A DNA stretch of 64,000 nt from Phaeacidiphilus oryzae TH49 (GCF_000744815.1 NZ_JQMQ01000004.1:682001-746000); one strand, 5' to 3'; positions 13,390 to 22,803 are shown, counted from the first letter of the stretch. Notes: generated from the sequence alone by a model not told the origin. Numbers and translations are program-made.

Positions 13390-16310
13390 GGCCCGCCGCC
13401 TGGCGGGCCGCCCTGCGGATCGCCCGCCGGGACGCCCTCCGCTCCCGAGGCCGCAGCGCCCTGGTCGCCGTCATGATCGCGCTGCCGGTGCTCGGCGCCT
13501 CCGCGGCGGACGTCACCGCCCGCAGCTCCCACCTCTCGGCGGCCACCGTCGCCACCCGCCAGATGGGCGCGGCCGACGCCCTGGTCTCGATCAGCGACCC
13601 GGGCCACCCCATCGAGCAGCAGCCCAACCCCGGGGACGGGTCCGAGGAGAGCGGCCGGCTGACCGCGATGGCCCCGTACACCCCGTCCGCCGCCGCCCGC
13701 AGCGCCGCCGCGGCCTCGCCCGAGCGGCTGCTCAAGGCGGCGCTGCCGGCCGGCAGCCGGCTGACGCCCCTCCCGGAGGAGACCACCGGCATCCCCTTCA
13801 CCACCCGGTACGGCGTCACCTCGCCCGGCTACCGCGAACTGGACCTGCGGTCGCCGGCCACCCGCGGACTGGTGACGATGCGTCAGGGCAGCTGGCCCGA
13901 CCGGCCGTACGAGATCGCGGCCACCACGGCCTTCCTCAAGTCCGCCGGGCTGCGGGTCGGCGACACCACCACCCCGCTCGGCACCGACCGCCCGTACCGG
14001 ATCACCGCCGCCGTGGAGTACCCGGGGCTGCTCGCCGACCGCGCGCTGATCGCCCGGCCCGGTGAGCTCTACTCCGTACTGGCCCGTTCCACCAGCGTGA
14101 TGGCCGACGTGGAGGGCAGCGCCAGGCCGACCGGTGACGGCTCCTGGCTGGTCCGGCTGCCCTCCGGCAGCGGCGGCTTCAGCTGGCCGCAGGTGCTCCG
14201 GGCGAACGGCTACGGAGTGGAGGTGACCTCCCGCGCGGTGCTGCTGGATCCGCCCGCCGCGGACCGAATCCCGTACCACCTGGACTTCCACGACCGGGCC
14301 TCCCGCGGCGGCGGGATCTCCTCCACCGCCGCCATCGCGCTGAGCACCGCGGTGGCGATGGCGCTGCTGGAGGTGGTGCTGCTGGCCGGCCCGGCCTTCG
14401 CGGTGGGCGCCCGGCGCAACCGGCGCCAGCTCGGCCTGGTCGCGGTGGCCGGCGGCGACCGGCGGCACATCCGGGCCGTGGTGCTGGCCGGCGGGGCGGT
14501 GCTGGGCGGGGCCGGCGCCCTCGTCGGACTCGGCCTCGGCATCGTCGCCGCGGCGGTCCTCCGCGGACCGCTGGAGCAGTACAGCGGCTCCCGCTTCGGC
14601 GGGCTCACCCTGGCCCCGCTGGATCTTGCCGCTCTGGTCGTCCTCGGGGTGCTCACCGGACTGGCGGCGGCCCTGGTGCCGGCCGTCCAGGCCTCCCGGC
14701 AGTCCGTCACCGCCGCGCTGGGGCAGCGAGGTTCGGTCCGGGCGCCGTCCCGGGCGCTGCTGGTGTGCGGGCTGGCCGTGGTGCTGCTCGGCGCGGCCGG
14801 CGCGGTGTTCGGCGCCGCCACCGGGCACGGCTCGACGGCCGTGGGCGCGGGGTCGGTGCTGGCCGAACTCGGGCTGGTGGCCTGTACCCCACACCTGGTG
14901 CTGCTGGCCGGGCGGGTGGCCGGGCGGCTGCCGCTCGGCCCCCGGCTGGCGCTGCGCGACGCGGCCCGCAACCGGGGCCGTACCGCGCCCGCGGTGGCCG
15001 CGGTGACCGCGGCCGTCGCCGGGGCGGTGGCCATCCTCACCTACCAGGCGGGACAGGACGCCGCCCAGCGCGCCGAGTACCGGGCGGGCGCCCCGGCCGG
15101 CGCCCTCGTCCTCCAACTCGGCGAGGCCCCGGACCCGCAGGGCAGGGCCGCCGCGGCGGAACGCGCCGCCACCGCGGCCGTGCTGCCCGGACTCGGCAGC
15201 CGGGCCGACGTCTACCGCACCTACTACGGCGCGGACTGCGCGGTCTCCGCCAAGGGCAGCGACGCCGACACGCGGCGCTGCGGCTCGGTGCAGCTGCGGA
15301 TGCCCGCCGACCGGCTCTGCCGGGACACCACACCGAAGGCCGCGCTCGATCCGTACGGCTCGGGGGCGGAGATCTCCGCGACGGAGGCCAGGCGGCTGCT
15401 GCGGACCGATCCGCGCTGCCGTGCGGCCGAGGTCAACTCGATGTACTTCGGCGACGTGGTGGCCGGCGACGCCGACGTGCTGCGGAACCTGTTGGGGGTG
15501 GACGACGCGGCGGCCGAGCGGCGTCTGGCGCAGGGCGCGGTCCTCGTCACGGACCCCCGGTACGTGGAGGACGGCCGGGTGACCCTGCTGCGGACCCTCG
15601 ACCCGGTGGGCGAGGACCAGAAGCCCGAGACCAGCACGGTCAGCCTGCCCGCCGTGGTGGTGGACGCCAAGGTGCCCTCCGCCCAGGCGGTGCTGTCGGT
15701 GCGGGCCGCCCGGGCGGCCGGCGTCGGCACCTCCCCGGCCGGATCGATCTGGCTGCCGGGCGCCGGCCCGGAGGCGGGCGGGGCCGGGGGAGTGACCTCC
15801 GCCCAACTCCAGGCGGCCACCGCCGCGGTGGCCAAGCAGGGCGGCAGCGGTTCGCTGACCGTCGAGAGCGGATACCGCTCGGACAGCGGGGTGGTCGCCC
15901 TGATGCTGCTGATCATCGCCTCCGCGGTGGCGGTCGCCGCGGCCGGCGTCGCCACCGGGCTCTCCGCCGCCGACTCGCAGCGGGACCTGGACACCCTGTC
16001 CGCGGTGGGGGCCGCTCCGCGGATCCGGCGTACGCTCTCGGGCTTCCAGTGCGCGGCGGTGGCCGCGATCGGGGTCCTCCTCGGCACCCTCGCCGGGGTG
16101 GTGCCCGCGGCCGGCCTGGTCAAGGCCGACCAGGCCGCCGAGCGGCCCTGGGTCGACGCGGTGACCGGCGACATCTCGCTGGCCGCGCACCCGCTCGTGG
16201 TGCCCTGGCCGGAGCTGGGCGCCCTGCTGCTCGGACTGCCCGCCCTGGCCTGGGTGCTGGCGGCCGCGCTGACCCGGTCCAACCGGCTCACCCGGCGGAT
16301 GTCGGTCTGA
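13386..16310 (+). CDS. FtsX-like ABC transporter permease
   Basis: The 974-residue permease starts at an ATG overlapping the ATPase stop. It has an N-terminal membrane anchor (RSALVAVMIALPVLGAS), a large extracytoplasmic region, then a cluster of hydrophobic segments around residues 310-560 containing the first FtsX domain, a second extracytoplasmic region with five cysteines, and a second FtsX domain from about residue 835 (VVALMLLIIASAVAVAAAGVATG) to the end. This duplicated layout is common in actinobacterial exporters of antimicrobial peptides. With PadR it forms a likely inducible detoxification operon. Confidence 0.9.
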   Translation: MRPAAWRAALRIARRDALRSRGRSALVAVMIALPVLGASAADVTARSSHLSAATVATRQMGAADALVSISDPGHPIEQQPNPGDGSEESGRLTAMAPYTPSAAARSAAAASPERLLKAALPAGSRLTPLPEETTGIPFTTRYGVTSPGYRELDLRSPATRGLVTMRQGSWPDRPYEIAATTAFLKSAGLRVGDTTTPLGTDRPYRITAAVEYPGLLADRALIARPGELYSVLARSTSVMADVEGSARPTGDGSWLVRLPSGSGGFSWPQVLRANGYGVEVTSRAVLLDPPAADRIPYHLDFHDRASRGGGISSTAAIALSTAVAMALLEVVLLAGPAFAVGARRNRRQLGLVAVAGGDRRHIRAVVLAGGAVLGGAGALVGLGLGIVAAAVLRGPLEQYSGSRFGGLTLAPLDLAALVVLGVLTGLAAALVPAVQASRQSVTAALGQRGSVRAPSRALLVCGLAVVLLGAAGAVFGAATGHGSTAVGAGSVLAELGLVACTPHLVLLAGRVAGRLPLGPRLALRDAARNRGRTAPAVAAVTAAVAGAVAILTYQAGQDAAQRAEYRAGAPAGALVLQLGEAPDPQGRAAAAERAATAAVLPGLGSRADVYRTYYGADCAVSAKGSDADTRRCGSVQLRMPADRLCRDTTPKAALDPYGSGAEISATEARRLLRTDPRCRAAEVNSMYFGDVVAGDADVLRNLLGVDDAAAERRLAQGAVLVTDPRYVEDGRVTLLRTLDPVGEDQKPETSTVSLPAVVVDAKVPSAQAVLSVRAARAAGVGTSPAGSIWLPGAGPEAGGAGGVTSAQLQAATAAVAKQGGSGSLTVESGYRSDSGVVALMLLIIASAVAVAAAGVATGLSAADSQRDLDTLSAVGAAPRIRRTLSGFQCAAVAAIGVLLGTLAGVVPAAGLVKADQAAERPWVDAVTGDISLAAHPLVVPWPELGALLLGLPALAWVLAAALTRSNRLTRRMSV

Positions 16311-16314
16311 GGGG

Positions 16315-16353
16315 GGCGGCCGCCGGGGCTTGCCGCGTCCGCCGGCGGCCGCC
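16315..16353. terminator. bidirectional terminator after the ABC operon
   Basis: A perfect 12-bp stem, GGCGGCCGCCGG (16315-16326) with its complement at 16342-16353, closes a 15-base loop. It lies between the permease stop and the LacI stop on the other strand. Confidence 0.75.
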
Positions 16354-16361
16354 GAGCCCGG

Positions 16362-17411
16362 CTATCGGCCGCTTTGGTCGGGTGCCGGGCCCTCGTCCGC
16401 GCCGTGGGCGATGATCGTGGTGCGGACGACGACCCGGCGCGGGGGCGGAGCCGGCGTCCCGGTCGGCGAGAGCCGCTCCCGGAGCAGCTCGGCCGCGCGG
16501 CGGCCGATCTCGTCCGGGTCGTAGTCGACCACCAGCACGGGGACGCTGAGGACGTCGGCGAGGTCGAAGTCGTCGAACCCGGCCAGCGTGGCCGACCGGC
16601 CGAGGTGCCGCAGCGCCCGGTAGGCGCCCAGTGTGTTGCGGTTGTTGGTGCAGAAGACGGCGGTGGGGGGCTGCGGCAGGGCGAGGAGCTCGGCGGCGGC
16701 CGCCTCGGCCGAGGCCATGTCCTCCTGGCCGCGCTTGACCAGGGCGTCGTCGATGCCGAGTCCCGCCTCGTGGAGAGCGGCGCAGTAGCCCCGGTAGCGC
16801 TCGGAACCGGTGTAGACCGACGGGGGGTTGCCGAGGAACCCGATGCGGCGGTGCCCCGCGGCCAGCAGCCGGCCGGTGGCCGCGTAGGCGCCCCCGAAGT
16901 CGTCGACCAGCACGCAGTCCGCCTCGTGGCCGGCGGGCGGCCGGGCGACCGTGACCACCGGCAGGCCGGCGGGCAACTCCTCGGCCAGATACGCCTGGTC
17001 GGCGCCGGCCGGGACCAGGACCACCCCGTCGACCCGGCGGCCGGAGAAGTCGCGGATCGCGGCCCGCTCACGGGCGGTGTCGCCCGCGGTGTTGGTGATC
17101 ATCAGCCGCAGCCCCTCCTCGGCGACCGCCGCCTCGATGCCCAGGGCCAACCGGGCGTAGAAGGGGTTGGCGAGATTGGTGACGATCAGCCCGATGGTCC
17201 CGGTGCCCTGGCCCTGCCGGAAGTTGCGGGCCAGGGTGTTGCGCCGGTAGCCGAGCCGCTGGACGGCGGCCTCGACCCGGGCGCGCCGGTCCGGCGACAC
17301 GGCGGTGTCGCCGCGCAGCACCCGCGAGACGGTCATCGGGCTGACCTCGGCGAGGGCGGCGACCTCCTTCATCGTGGGCTGTGCGGTGGGGGCGGGCGAC
17401 CCGCTGGTCAC
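16362..17411 (-). CDS. LacI family regulator of the mannoside locus
   Basis: The GTG start at 17411 follows AAGGGAG. The 349-residue protein has the LacI HTH at residues 13-34 (TMKEVAALAEVSPMTVSRVL), hinge helix region RNTLARNFRQ, and a periplasmic-binding-protein-like core beginning TGTIGLIVTNLANPFY and ending with GFDDFDLADVLSVPV. It is the third gene on the minus strand after the isomerase and kinase, 143 bases downstream of the kinase. It most likely binds the GGTAnCGGTAnC boxes in the locus and is released by a mannose-derived sugar, which is inference from context. Confidence 0.9.
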   Translation of the reverse strand: MTSGSPAPTAQPTMKEVAALAEVSPMTVSRVLRGDTAVSPDRRARVEAAVQRLGYRRNTLARNFRQGQGTGTIGLIVTNLANPFYARLALGIEAAVAEEGLRLMITNTAGDTARERAAIRDFSGRRVDGVVLVPAGADQAYLAEELPAGLPVVTVARPPAGHEADCVLVDDFGGAYAATGRLLAAGHRRIGFLGNPPSVYTGSERYRGYCAALHEAGLGIDDALVKRGQEDMASAEAAAAELLALPQPPTAVFCTNNRNTLGAYRALRHLGRSATLAGFDDFDLADVLSVPVLVVDYDPDEIGRRAAELLRERLSPTGTPAPPPRRVVVRTTIIAHGADEGPAPDQSGR

Positions 17412-17554
17412 GATGGACTCCCTTGCAGCTTGTGGGCCAGACGCGTGGGCGGCCCGGTACGTCGCCGGACACGTTCTCTTACCACCAGGACGATGATGAT
17501 CCTCCCTTGTGCGACCCGTGTCGGCTGCCGTTCCGCACGAACCCGCGCGGCCTG

Positions 17555-18493
17555 TCAGTCCGGCAGTCGCACCGGCGCGTCCGCGCGGGCCGCGCGGGCG
17601 TGCCAGGCCGCACCGATGAGGGCGGCGTCCCGCGGCCGCCGGGCGAGGACTGGACGCGGGGCCGCGCCGCCGTCCGCCCGGAGCCCCGCCGTGAGGGCCG
17701 GCTCGATCAGGTCCCAGGAGCCGGTCATCGATCCGCCGACCACCAGGGCCTCCGCGCCGAATCGGCGTAGCCAGGGGGCGAGGGCCTGCCCGAGGGCGCC
17801 GAAGGCCTGGCTGAGCACGCGGGCCGCGGCTGCGTCGCCGCCCCTGGCGGCCGCGGCGATCTCCCGCACGTCGAGGCGGCGGCCGGAGGCCCGGCGGTAG
17901 GCGGCGATCAGGGCGCGCCGCGACACGCTGTCCTCAAGTGGCCTGCCCTGATGGCTGATCAGGTCGGCGCGGCCCTCCGGGGGCACCGTCTCGCCGCTGG
18001 TCACCGCCGTGCCCTCGCGGAGGAAGGCGGAACCGACGCCGGTTCCCAGGGTGACGGCGACGAGCGCGGCGCGTCCCCGTCCGGCGCCCTCGATCCACTC
18101 GCCGCGGGCGAAGGCCTCGGCGTCGTTGAGGAACGCCACACCCGTGCAGCCCGGGAGGCCGGCCGCCAGCAGGGCGCCGAGGTCCAGGCCGTCCAGCGCG
18201 TCGAACTTGCCGACGCCGCGGTAACGGGCGATGCCCCGGGCGTAGTCGAAGGGGCCGGGCAGCGCGACGCCCCAGCGGGCCGGTGCCCCCGCCGGCAGCG
18301 CTCGGCCGGCCCGCAGCAGGGCGGCCGTGACGGCCTCCGCCGGCCCCTCGCCGTCCAGCGGCTCGCGGTGCTCCGCGACCACCCGGGCGGGCCCGGAGCC
18401 GATCCGCACCAGGGCGGCCGTGACATGGGTGCCGCCGATCTCCAGGACCGGGACGGTGGGGGAGTGGGCCCACCCCGTGCGGGCTTCGCTCAT
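17555..18493 (-). CDS. ROK family sugar kinase
   Basis: The 312-residue protein has the ROK phosphate loop VLEIGGTHVTAALV (residues 16-29, with Glu in place of the usual Asp of DxGGT), the catalytic aspartate in FLNDAEAFARGEW, and LVAVTLGTGVGSAF. The ROK zinc signature CxCGxxGCxE is missing, so this is a non-zinc member. It overlaps the isomerase gene by four bases and probably phosphorylates mannose (or another hexose) to hexose-6-phosphate for that isomerase. A non-kinase role cannot be excluded. Confidence 0.85.
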   Translation of the reverse strand: MSEARTGWAHSPTVPVLEIGGTHVTAALVRIGSGPARVVAEHREPLDGEGPAEAVTAALLRAGRALPAGAPARWGVALPGPFDYARGIARYRGVGKFDALDGLDLGALLAAGLPGCTGVAFLNDAEAFARGEWIEGAGRGRAALVAVTLGTGVGSAFLREGTAVTSGETVPPEGRADLISHQGRPLEDSVSRRALIAAYRRASGRRLDVREIAAAARGGDAAAARVLSQAFGALGQALAPWLRRFGAEALVVGGSMTGSWDLIEPALTAGLRADGGAAPRPVLARRPRDAALIGAAWHARAARADAPVRLPD

Positions 18494-20250
18494 TTCACGA
18501 ACGCCTTGACGACCCGGCTCTCCCGGGCGCCGAGCCCGGTGACCGTGTACCGGCCGACGGCCGCCGGGACGACCAGGGTCTCGGCGTATCCCACCCGGTG
18601 CTCGACGCCGGCCTCGGTGCGCACCAGCACGCCGTCCCCCTCGACCACGTTGACCACGTGGAAGCGCCCGTCCGTGCGGTCCGGCGCGGTGGCCTGCGCG
18701 TCGACGGCCAGTCGGTGGACCACGAAGAACATCTCCGGCAACCGCCCCAGAACCTCCTCCCGCCAGCCTTCGCCCTTGCGGAGGATCCGGGGCGACTGTA
18801 CGAGATCGCGGGCGACCGCGTCACCGGTGCGTTCGGTGTCGAGATTGCGGAAGGCGTGCTCGACGTGGACGGCGCGCTGCCGGTTCCGGGCGTCCCGGCG
18901 CAGCCAGTCGTAGAACCGCAGCGAGTAGAGGTACGGGGTGGCGCTGACCTCCAGCACCACGTTGCCCGCCCCGCTGCCGTGCGGAGTGCCGCCGGGGATG
19001 AGGAAGAGTTGGTGCGGAGTGGCGGGGAAGGTCTGCACAAAGCGTTCGATCGGGAAGGGGGTGCCCTCGGCGTCGGCCGCGTGGGCGCGGTGGTGGAACT
19101 CGGAGACGTCGGCGTCGTCGCGCAGACCGAGGAAGACGGTGTTCTGCTCGCTGCCCGACATCAGGTAGTAGGTCTCGTGCTGGGTGTAGGGCCAGCCGAA
19201 GACCTCCTTCATGTAGTCCGGCTGCGGGTGGCAGTGGACCGAGAGGTTGCCGCCGTCGACGGTGTCGAGATAGTCGAACCGGATCGGGAAGGAGGTGCCG
19301 AACATCTCATGCACCGTCTCGCCCAGGACGAGTTCGGGGTGGAGGGCGACCAGGAGCTGGAAGGGCAGCTCGATCTGTGGACCGCTGTCCTCGGAGCCCT
19401 CGCCCTCGCCCCCGCCCTCGCCGGCTCCCGTGCCCGCTCCCGGGCGGCCGCCTATCAGGACCCCGGACTCGGGCGCGATCAGCTCGTAGCCGAGTGCGGT
19501 GTTCGGACCCTCGGGGTTGAAGCCGAGCTCGCGCCGGCCCCACTGGCCGCCCCACGGGGTGGTGTTGAAGGTCGGACGGGTGCGGAAGGGACGGCGGGCC
19601 AGGCCGGCGGCCGTCGCCCGCAGTGCGGCGCCGTCGAGGGAGGCGGGGGCGTCCGGGTCCTGGAGGTCGATCCAGCGGTCGATCCGGTCGGCGAGGGAGT
19701 CGCGGTGCCGGTCGAGGATCGGCCAGTCGATGTAGAAGAGCCGCCGGGTGCCGCCAGGACCGTCGGACGGCCGCTGACCGAGGTTGGTACCGGTACCTGC
19801 GGCGATCGCGGCTTCGGCGTACCGCTTGGGCAGATCGGCGTACCAGAGGGCGTCGTGCTCGACGAGTGCCGCGCCGGGGCCGTACACCACCGTCAGTTCC
19901 TCGCCCGGCCGCACTGCGGGCAGCGCGGTGAAGAAGTCGGCCAGTGTGGCCTGTGAGAGGGCGGCGAAGTGCGGGTCGTGGGCCAGTGCGCCCGCCTCGG
20001 TGCGGGCCTCGATCTCGGCCCAGGGGGCCAGGTGGGGGCGGACGTCCAGTAGGGCCAGGCCGGGACGGGCGGCCGCCAGGGCGGCGCGCACCCCGTCCCA
20101 GTCCAGCGCCCAGGGGCCGTCCAGGGCCACCACCCGCACCCGCTCCGGCAGTTCGGCCAGGGCCGCGGGCCAGCCGCGGGCGACCGCGCCTCCGACGGCC
20201 GCGTAGCGCGGGTTCGGCTGGTAGGGCAGGCCACTGCCGTCGTGGTGCAC
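18490..20250 (-). CDS. class I mannose-6-phosphate isomerase-like protein
   Basis: The 586-residue product (GTG start, AAAGG leader) has a C-terminal cupin half typical of type I mannose-6-phosphate isomerases: NLSVHCHPQPDYMKEVFG and HETYYLM supply metal ligands, and LFLIPGGTPHGSG the second half-barrel. The N-terminal 240 residues form an extra Rossmann-like region (VRVVALDGPWALDWDGV) seen in some actinobacterial members. A Gly/Glu-rich insert of about 25 residues follows residue 273. It would convert mannose-6-phosphate to fructose-6-phosphate. It is the first gene of a minus-strand operon with the ROK kinase. Confidence 0.85.
   Translation of the reverse strand: MHHDGSGLPYQPNPRYAAVGGAVARGWPAALAELPERVRVVALDGPWALDWDGVRAALAAARPGLALLDVRPHLAPWAEIEARTEAGALAHDPHFAALSQATLADFFTALPAVRPGEELTVVYGPGAALVEHDALWYADLPKRYAEAAIAAGTGTNLGQRPSDGPGGTRRLFYIDWPILDRHRDSLADRIDRWIDLQDPDAPASLDGAALRATAAGLARRPFRTRPTFNTTPWGGQWGRRELGFNPEGPNTALGYELIAPESGVLIGGRPGAGTGAGEGGGEGEGSEDSGPQIELPFQLLVALHPELVLGETVHEMFGTSFPIRFDYLDTVDGGNLSVHCHPQPDYMKEVFGWPYTQHETYYLMSGSEQNTVFLGLRDDADVSEFHHRAHAADAEGTPFPIERFVQTFPATPHQLFLIPGGTPHGSGAGNVVLEVSATPYLYSLRFYDWLRRDARNRQRAVHVEHAFRNLDTERTGDAVARDLVQSPRILRKGEGWREEVLGRLPEMFFVVHRLAVDAQATAPDRTDGRFHVVNVVEGDGVLVRTEAGVEHRVGYAETLVVPAAVGRYTVTGLGARESRVVKAFVK
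19786..19797. promoter_or_regulatory. possible auxiliary LacI box inside the isomerase gene
   Basis: GGTACCGGTACC is a perfect 12-base palindrome differing at one position from the core GGTATCGGTACC of the upstream operator 530 bases away. It lies in coding sequence, so chance is possible. Confidence 0.3.
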
Positions 20251-20314
20251 GGGGACACCTTTCGTTGATCGCGTCGCACTGGTCTCGACCGTGCGGCGTT
20301 GCGCCGGGCAGTCG

Positions 20315-20330
20315 AAGGTATCGGTACCTT
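20315..20330. promoter_or_regulatory. LacI-type operator
   Basis: AAGGTATCGGTACCTT is palindromic at 14 of 16 positions with the central CG typical of LacI-family operators. It lies 65 bases upstream of the isomerase start. Confidence 0.65.
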
Positions 20331-20414
20331 ACCGCCCGGCGGTCGATTGTCCATCGGGTCGTCGAGGGAAGCCGCCCTATCCACGGAAGTTTCCCGGTTC
20401 CCTTGTCTGACCCC

Positions 20415-20443
20415 TTGTCACCGCCAATTGTTACCGTTACCTT
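20415..20443 (+). promoter_or_regulatory. promoter of the importer operon with overlapping LacI box
   Basis: TTGTCA (20415-20420) and TACCTT (20438-20443) are 17 bases apart. The complement of 20430-20441 reads GGTAACGGTAAC, matching the core of the palindrome at 20315-20330 at 10 of 12 positions and overlapping the -10 box, so repressor binding would block transcription. Confidence 0.55.
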
Positions 20444-20508
20444 CATCCCGGCCGAGCACCCACCACCCACCTCTCCGGCCAAGGGGCACATGACGGAAGG
20501 ACAGGTCG

Positions 20509-21852
20509 ATGCAACCTGGCCGCACTGACCCCGGGACGAGGACCCGGGGCCCGATCCCCCCGGGCGGTCCCACCCGACGCGGAGTCCTCGCCGGGCTGGC
20601 CGGCCTCGGCGGGCTCGCGGCCGCCGCCGCACTGTCCGGCTGCGCCCGCGGCAGTTCCACCTCGAGCGTCCCCGGCGCCGCCAACCTGTACAACGACAAC
20701 GCCACCTGGTCGGACGGCTACGAGAAGGCCGGCGCGGTGCTCAAGCGGATCTGCGGGTTCGACCTCCGCCCGCTGTCGAACGCCTCCACCACCTCGTACC
20801 AGGAGGTGGTGCAGACCTCCGTGCAGACCAGCCGCGCCGCCGACGTCGTCAAATGGGCCTCCGGCTATCCCCTCTTCTCGCTGGCCCGCTCCGGCGGGCT
20901 CACCGAACTCGGCCCGGTGTGGGAGGACGCGGTGCGCAAGGGCTGGGTCTCGCCCCAGCTCCGGCGGGGCGTCACCTTCCAGGGCGGGATCTACGGGATC
21001 CCGCTGTACCAGTCCTCCTACGTCTTCTTCTACGCCAAGCCGGTCTTCGCCAAGTACGGGCTCCACGAGCCGGCCACCTGGGGCGAGTTCACCCACAACG
21101 CCGAGGTGCTCAAGCGGAACGGGGTCACCCCGTTCCTCGCCACGCAGAACGGCGTCTGGCCGGCCTTCGAGTGGTTCGAGGAACTGGTCAGCAAGCTCGA
21201 CCCGGACTTCTACACCCGGCTGGTCAACGGCCGCGCCAAGTACACCGACGACACGGTGCGGGAGGCGATGACCATCTGGCGGGACTTCTACGCCAAGGGC
21301 TGGATGACCGCGCCGGACTTCGACGGCGCCAACGGCCCGGCTCAGATGAAGGCGGGCAAGCTGGCCATGTTCCTCCACGGCAGCTGGGAGTCGGCCGCCA
21401 TCGCGGCGGCGGGGCTGCGGCCGGACGTTGACTACGGGGCGTTCGTCATGCCGACCGTCCACGCCGGCACCAAGCAGTCGGTGATCACAGAGTCTGGCGT
21501 CTTCGCCGTGCCGAAGCGGGCGGCGAACCACCCCGGCGGGCTCGCCGTGGTCTCGCACTGGCTCGATCCGCGGGTGCAGCGGGTCTGGTCGGACTTCCTC
21601 CAGGACAGCTCGGCCAACCCCACAGTGCCGGCCGGGAATCCGGTGATCGAGGCCGTACAGCAGGACATCGCGCGCAACCGGCGGACACTGCTGACCCGCT
21701 ACAACGAGGCCAGCCCGCCCAACCTCATCCAGGGCAACATCCTCGACCTGGGCAATTTCATGATCCATCCCACCGCGATCCGCTCCACGCTGGAGTCGAT
21801 GCAGAAGCGCGCGGACCAGGAGTGGGACATCTGGCGGAAGGGCGGCTCATGA
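20509..21852 (+). CDS. sugar ABC transporter substrate-binding lipoprotein
   Basis: The ATG follows GGAAGGA. The 447-residue protein has a twin-arginine-like lipoprotein signal (TRRGVLAGLAGLGG then lipobox LSGC, Cys45). The mature part is a cluster-B carbohydrate-binding protein (GGIYGIPLYQSSYVFFYAKPVF, KAGKLAMFLHGSWE, GVFAVPKRA). It would capture manno-oligosaccharides outside the membrane for the two permeases that follow; the ligand is inferred from the neighbouring mannosidases. The stop overlaps the next start (ATGA). Confidence 0.9.
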   Translation: MQPGRTDPGTRTRGPIPPGGPTRRGVLAGLAGLGGLAAAAALSGCARGSSTSSVPGAANLYNDNATWSDGYEKAGAVLKRICGFDLRPLSNASTTSYQEVVQTSVQTSRAADVVKWASGYPLFSLARSGGLTELGPVWEDAVRKGWVSPQLRRGVTFQGGIYGIPLYQSSYVFFYAKPVFAKYGLHEPATWGEFTHNAEVLKRNGVTPFLATQNGVWPAFEWFEELVSKLDPDFYTRLVNGRAKYTDDTVREAMTIWRDFYAKGWMTAPDFDGANGPAQMKAGKLAMFLHGSWESAAIAAAGLRPDVDYGAFVMPTVHAGTKQSVITESGVFAVPKRAANHPGGLAVVSHWLDPRVQRVWSDFLQDSSANPTVPAGNPVIEAVQQDIARNRRTLLTRYNEASPPNLIQGNILDLGNFMIHPTAIRSTLESMQKRADQEWDIWRKGGS

Positions 21853-22802
21853 GTGTGACCACCGATCCGGTCCGCGGCCGGAGCGGACTGCCGCCGGCCC
21901 GGCCGGAGCATCCCCGGGCGGCCGGCCGCCGGGCCGCTGCGCTGTGGCGGGAGCGGCTGATGGCGGGCGGCTTCCTGCTGCCGGCCGCGATCCTGGTCGC
22001 CGTGGTGCTGCTGGCGCCCTTCTGCTACACCCTCTACCGCAGCTTCTTCAGCGACTACACCCGCTCCACCTTCAACGACCTCGCCAACTACGGCGCGTTC
22101 TTCACCGACCCCAACCTGCTGCGCTCACTGGAGAACACCCTGATGTGGGTGGGCGGCGCGATCCTGCTGCCCACCGGGATGGGCCTGCTGATCGCCATCC
22201 TCACCGACTCCACCCGGTGGAGCCGGGCAGCCCGGCTCGCGGTGACCATCCCGTACGCGATCTCGGGTTCGGCGGTCGCCGTGGTCTGGAACTTCATCCT
22301 CACCAGCGACGGGGCGGTCAACAGCGCCCTCCGGGGGCTGGGGCTGGGCGGACTGGCCGGCAACTGGCTGCTCGACTGGCCCGGCAACACCCTCGTGATG
22401 ATCGTCGCCAGCTCCTGGCAGGCCACCGGGGTCGCGGTGATCCTCTTCATGGTCGGCCTGCAGGGGATCCCCCCGGAGACTTTGGAGGCCGCGGCGCTGG
22501 ACGGCGCGGGCCCGTGGGCCCGGTTCCGCCATATCGTCCTCCCGCAGCTGCGGCCGGTGTCGATCATCGTGATCGGGATGAGCCTGGTGAACGGGCTCAA
22601 GGCCTTCGACCTGATCTTCGTCCTCACCCAGGGCGGCCCCGGGCGGGCCACCGAGACCCTGGCCGTCTCGATGTACCAGGAGACCTTCCTCTTCCTGCGG
22701 CCGGGCGCCGGAGCCGCCATCGCCGTGCTGCTGACGATCATCGTTCTGCTGGCGTCCTGGACCTATCTGCGCCGCCAGCTGCCGACCCGGGGCAAGGTGT
22801 GA
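21849..22802 (+). CDS. sugar ABC transporter permease, MalF type
   Basis: The start ATG overlaps the upstream stop. The 317-residue protein has an N-terminal cytoplasmic tail of about 38 residues, then six predicted membrane helices beginning MAGGFLLPAAILVAVVLLAPF. The EAA loop (LEAAALDGAGPWARFRHIVLP) that docks on the ATPase is intact. It is one half of the import channel. Confidence 0.9.
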   Translation: MSVTTDPVRGRSGLPPARPEHPRAAGRRAAALWRERLMAGGFLLPAAILVAVVLLAPFCYTLYRSFFSDYTRSTFNDLANYGAFFTDPNLLRSLENTLMWVGGAILLPTGMGLLIAILTDSTRWSRAARLAVTIPYAISGSAVAVVWNFILTSDGAVNSALRGLGLGGLAGNWLLDWPGNTLVMIVASSWQATGVAVILFMVGLQGIPPETLEAAALDGAGPWARFRHIVLPQLRPVSIIVIGMSLVNGLKAFDLIFVLTQGGPGRATETLAVSMYQETFLFLRPGAGAAIAVLLTIIVLLASWTYLRRQLPTRGKV

Positions 22803-22803
22803 C

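Larger units (their letters stand above)
20251..20508. other. central divergent control region of the mannoside locus
   Basis: These 258 bases separate the isomerase-kinase operon (minus) from the importer-hydrolase operon (plus). No gene is seen. They contain two LacI-type boxes and a good plus-strand promoter, listed separately. Confidence 0.6.

Noticed and set aside
12933-16190. 1085-codon minus-strand frame across the ABC operon
   Set aside because: It lies opposite a clear ATPase and permease and is rich in Gly, Arg and His without motifs, so it is an antisense shadow.
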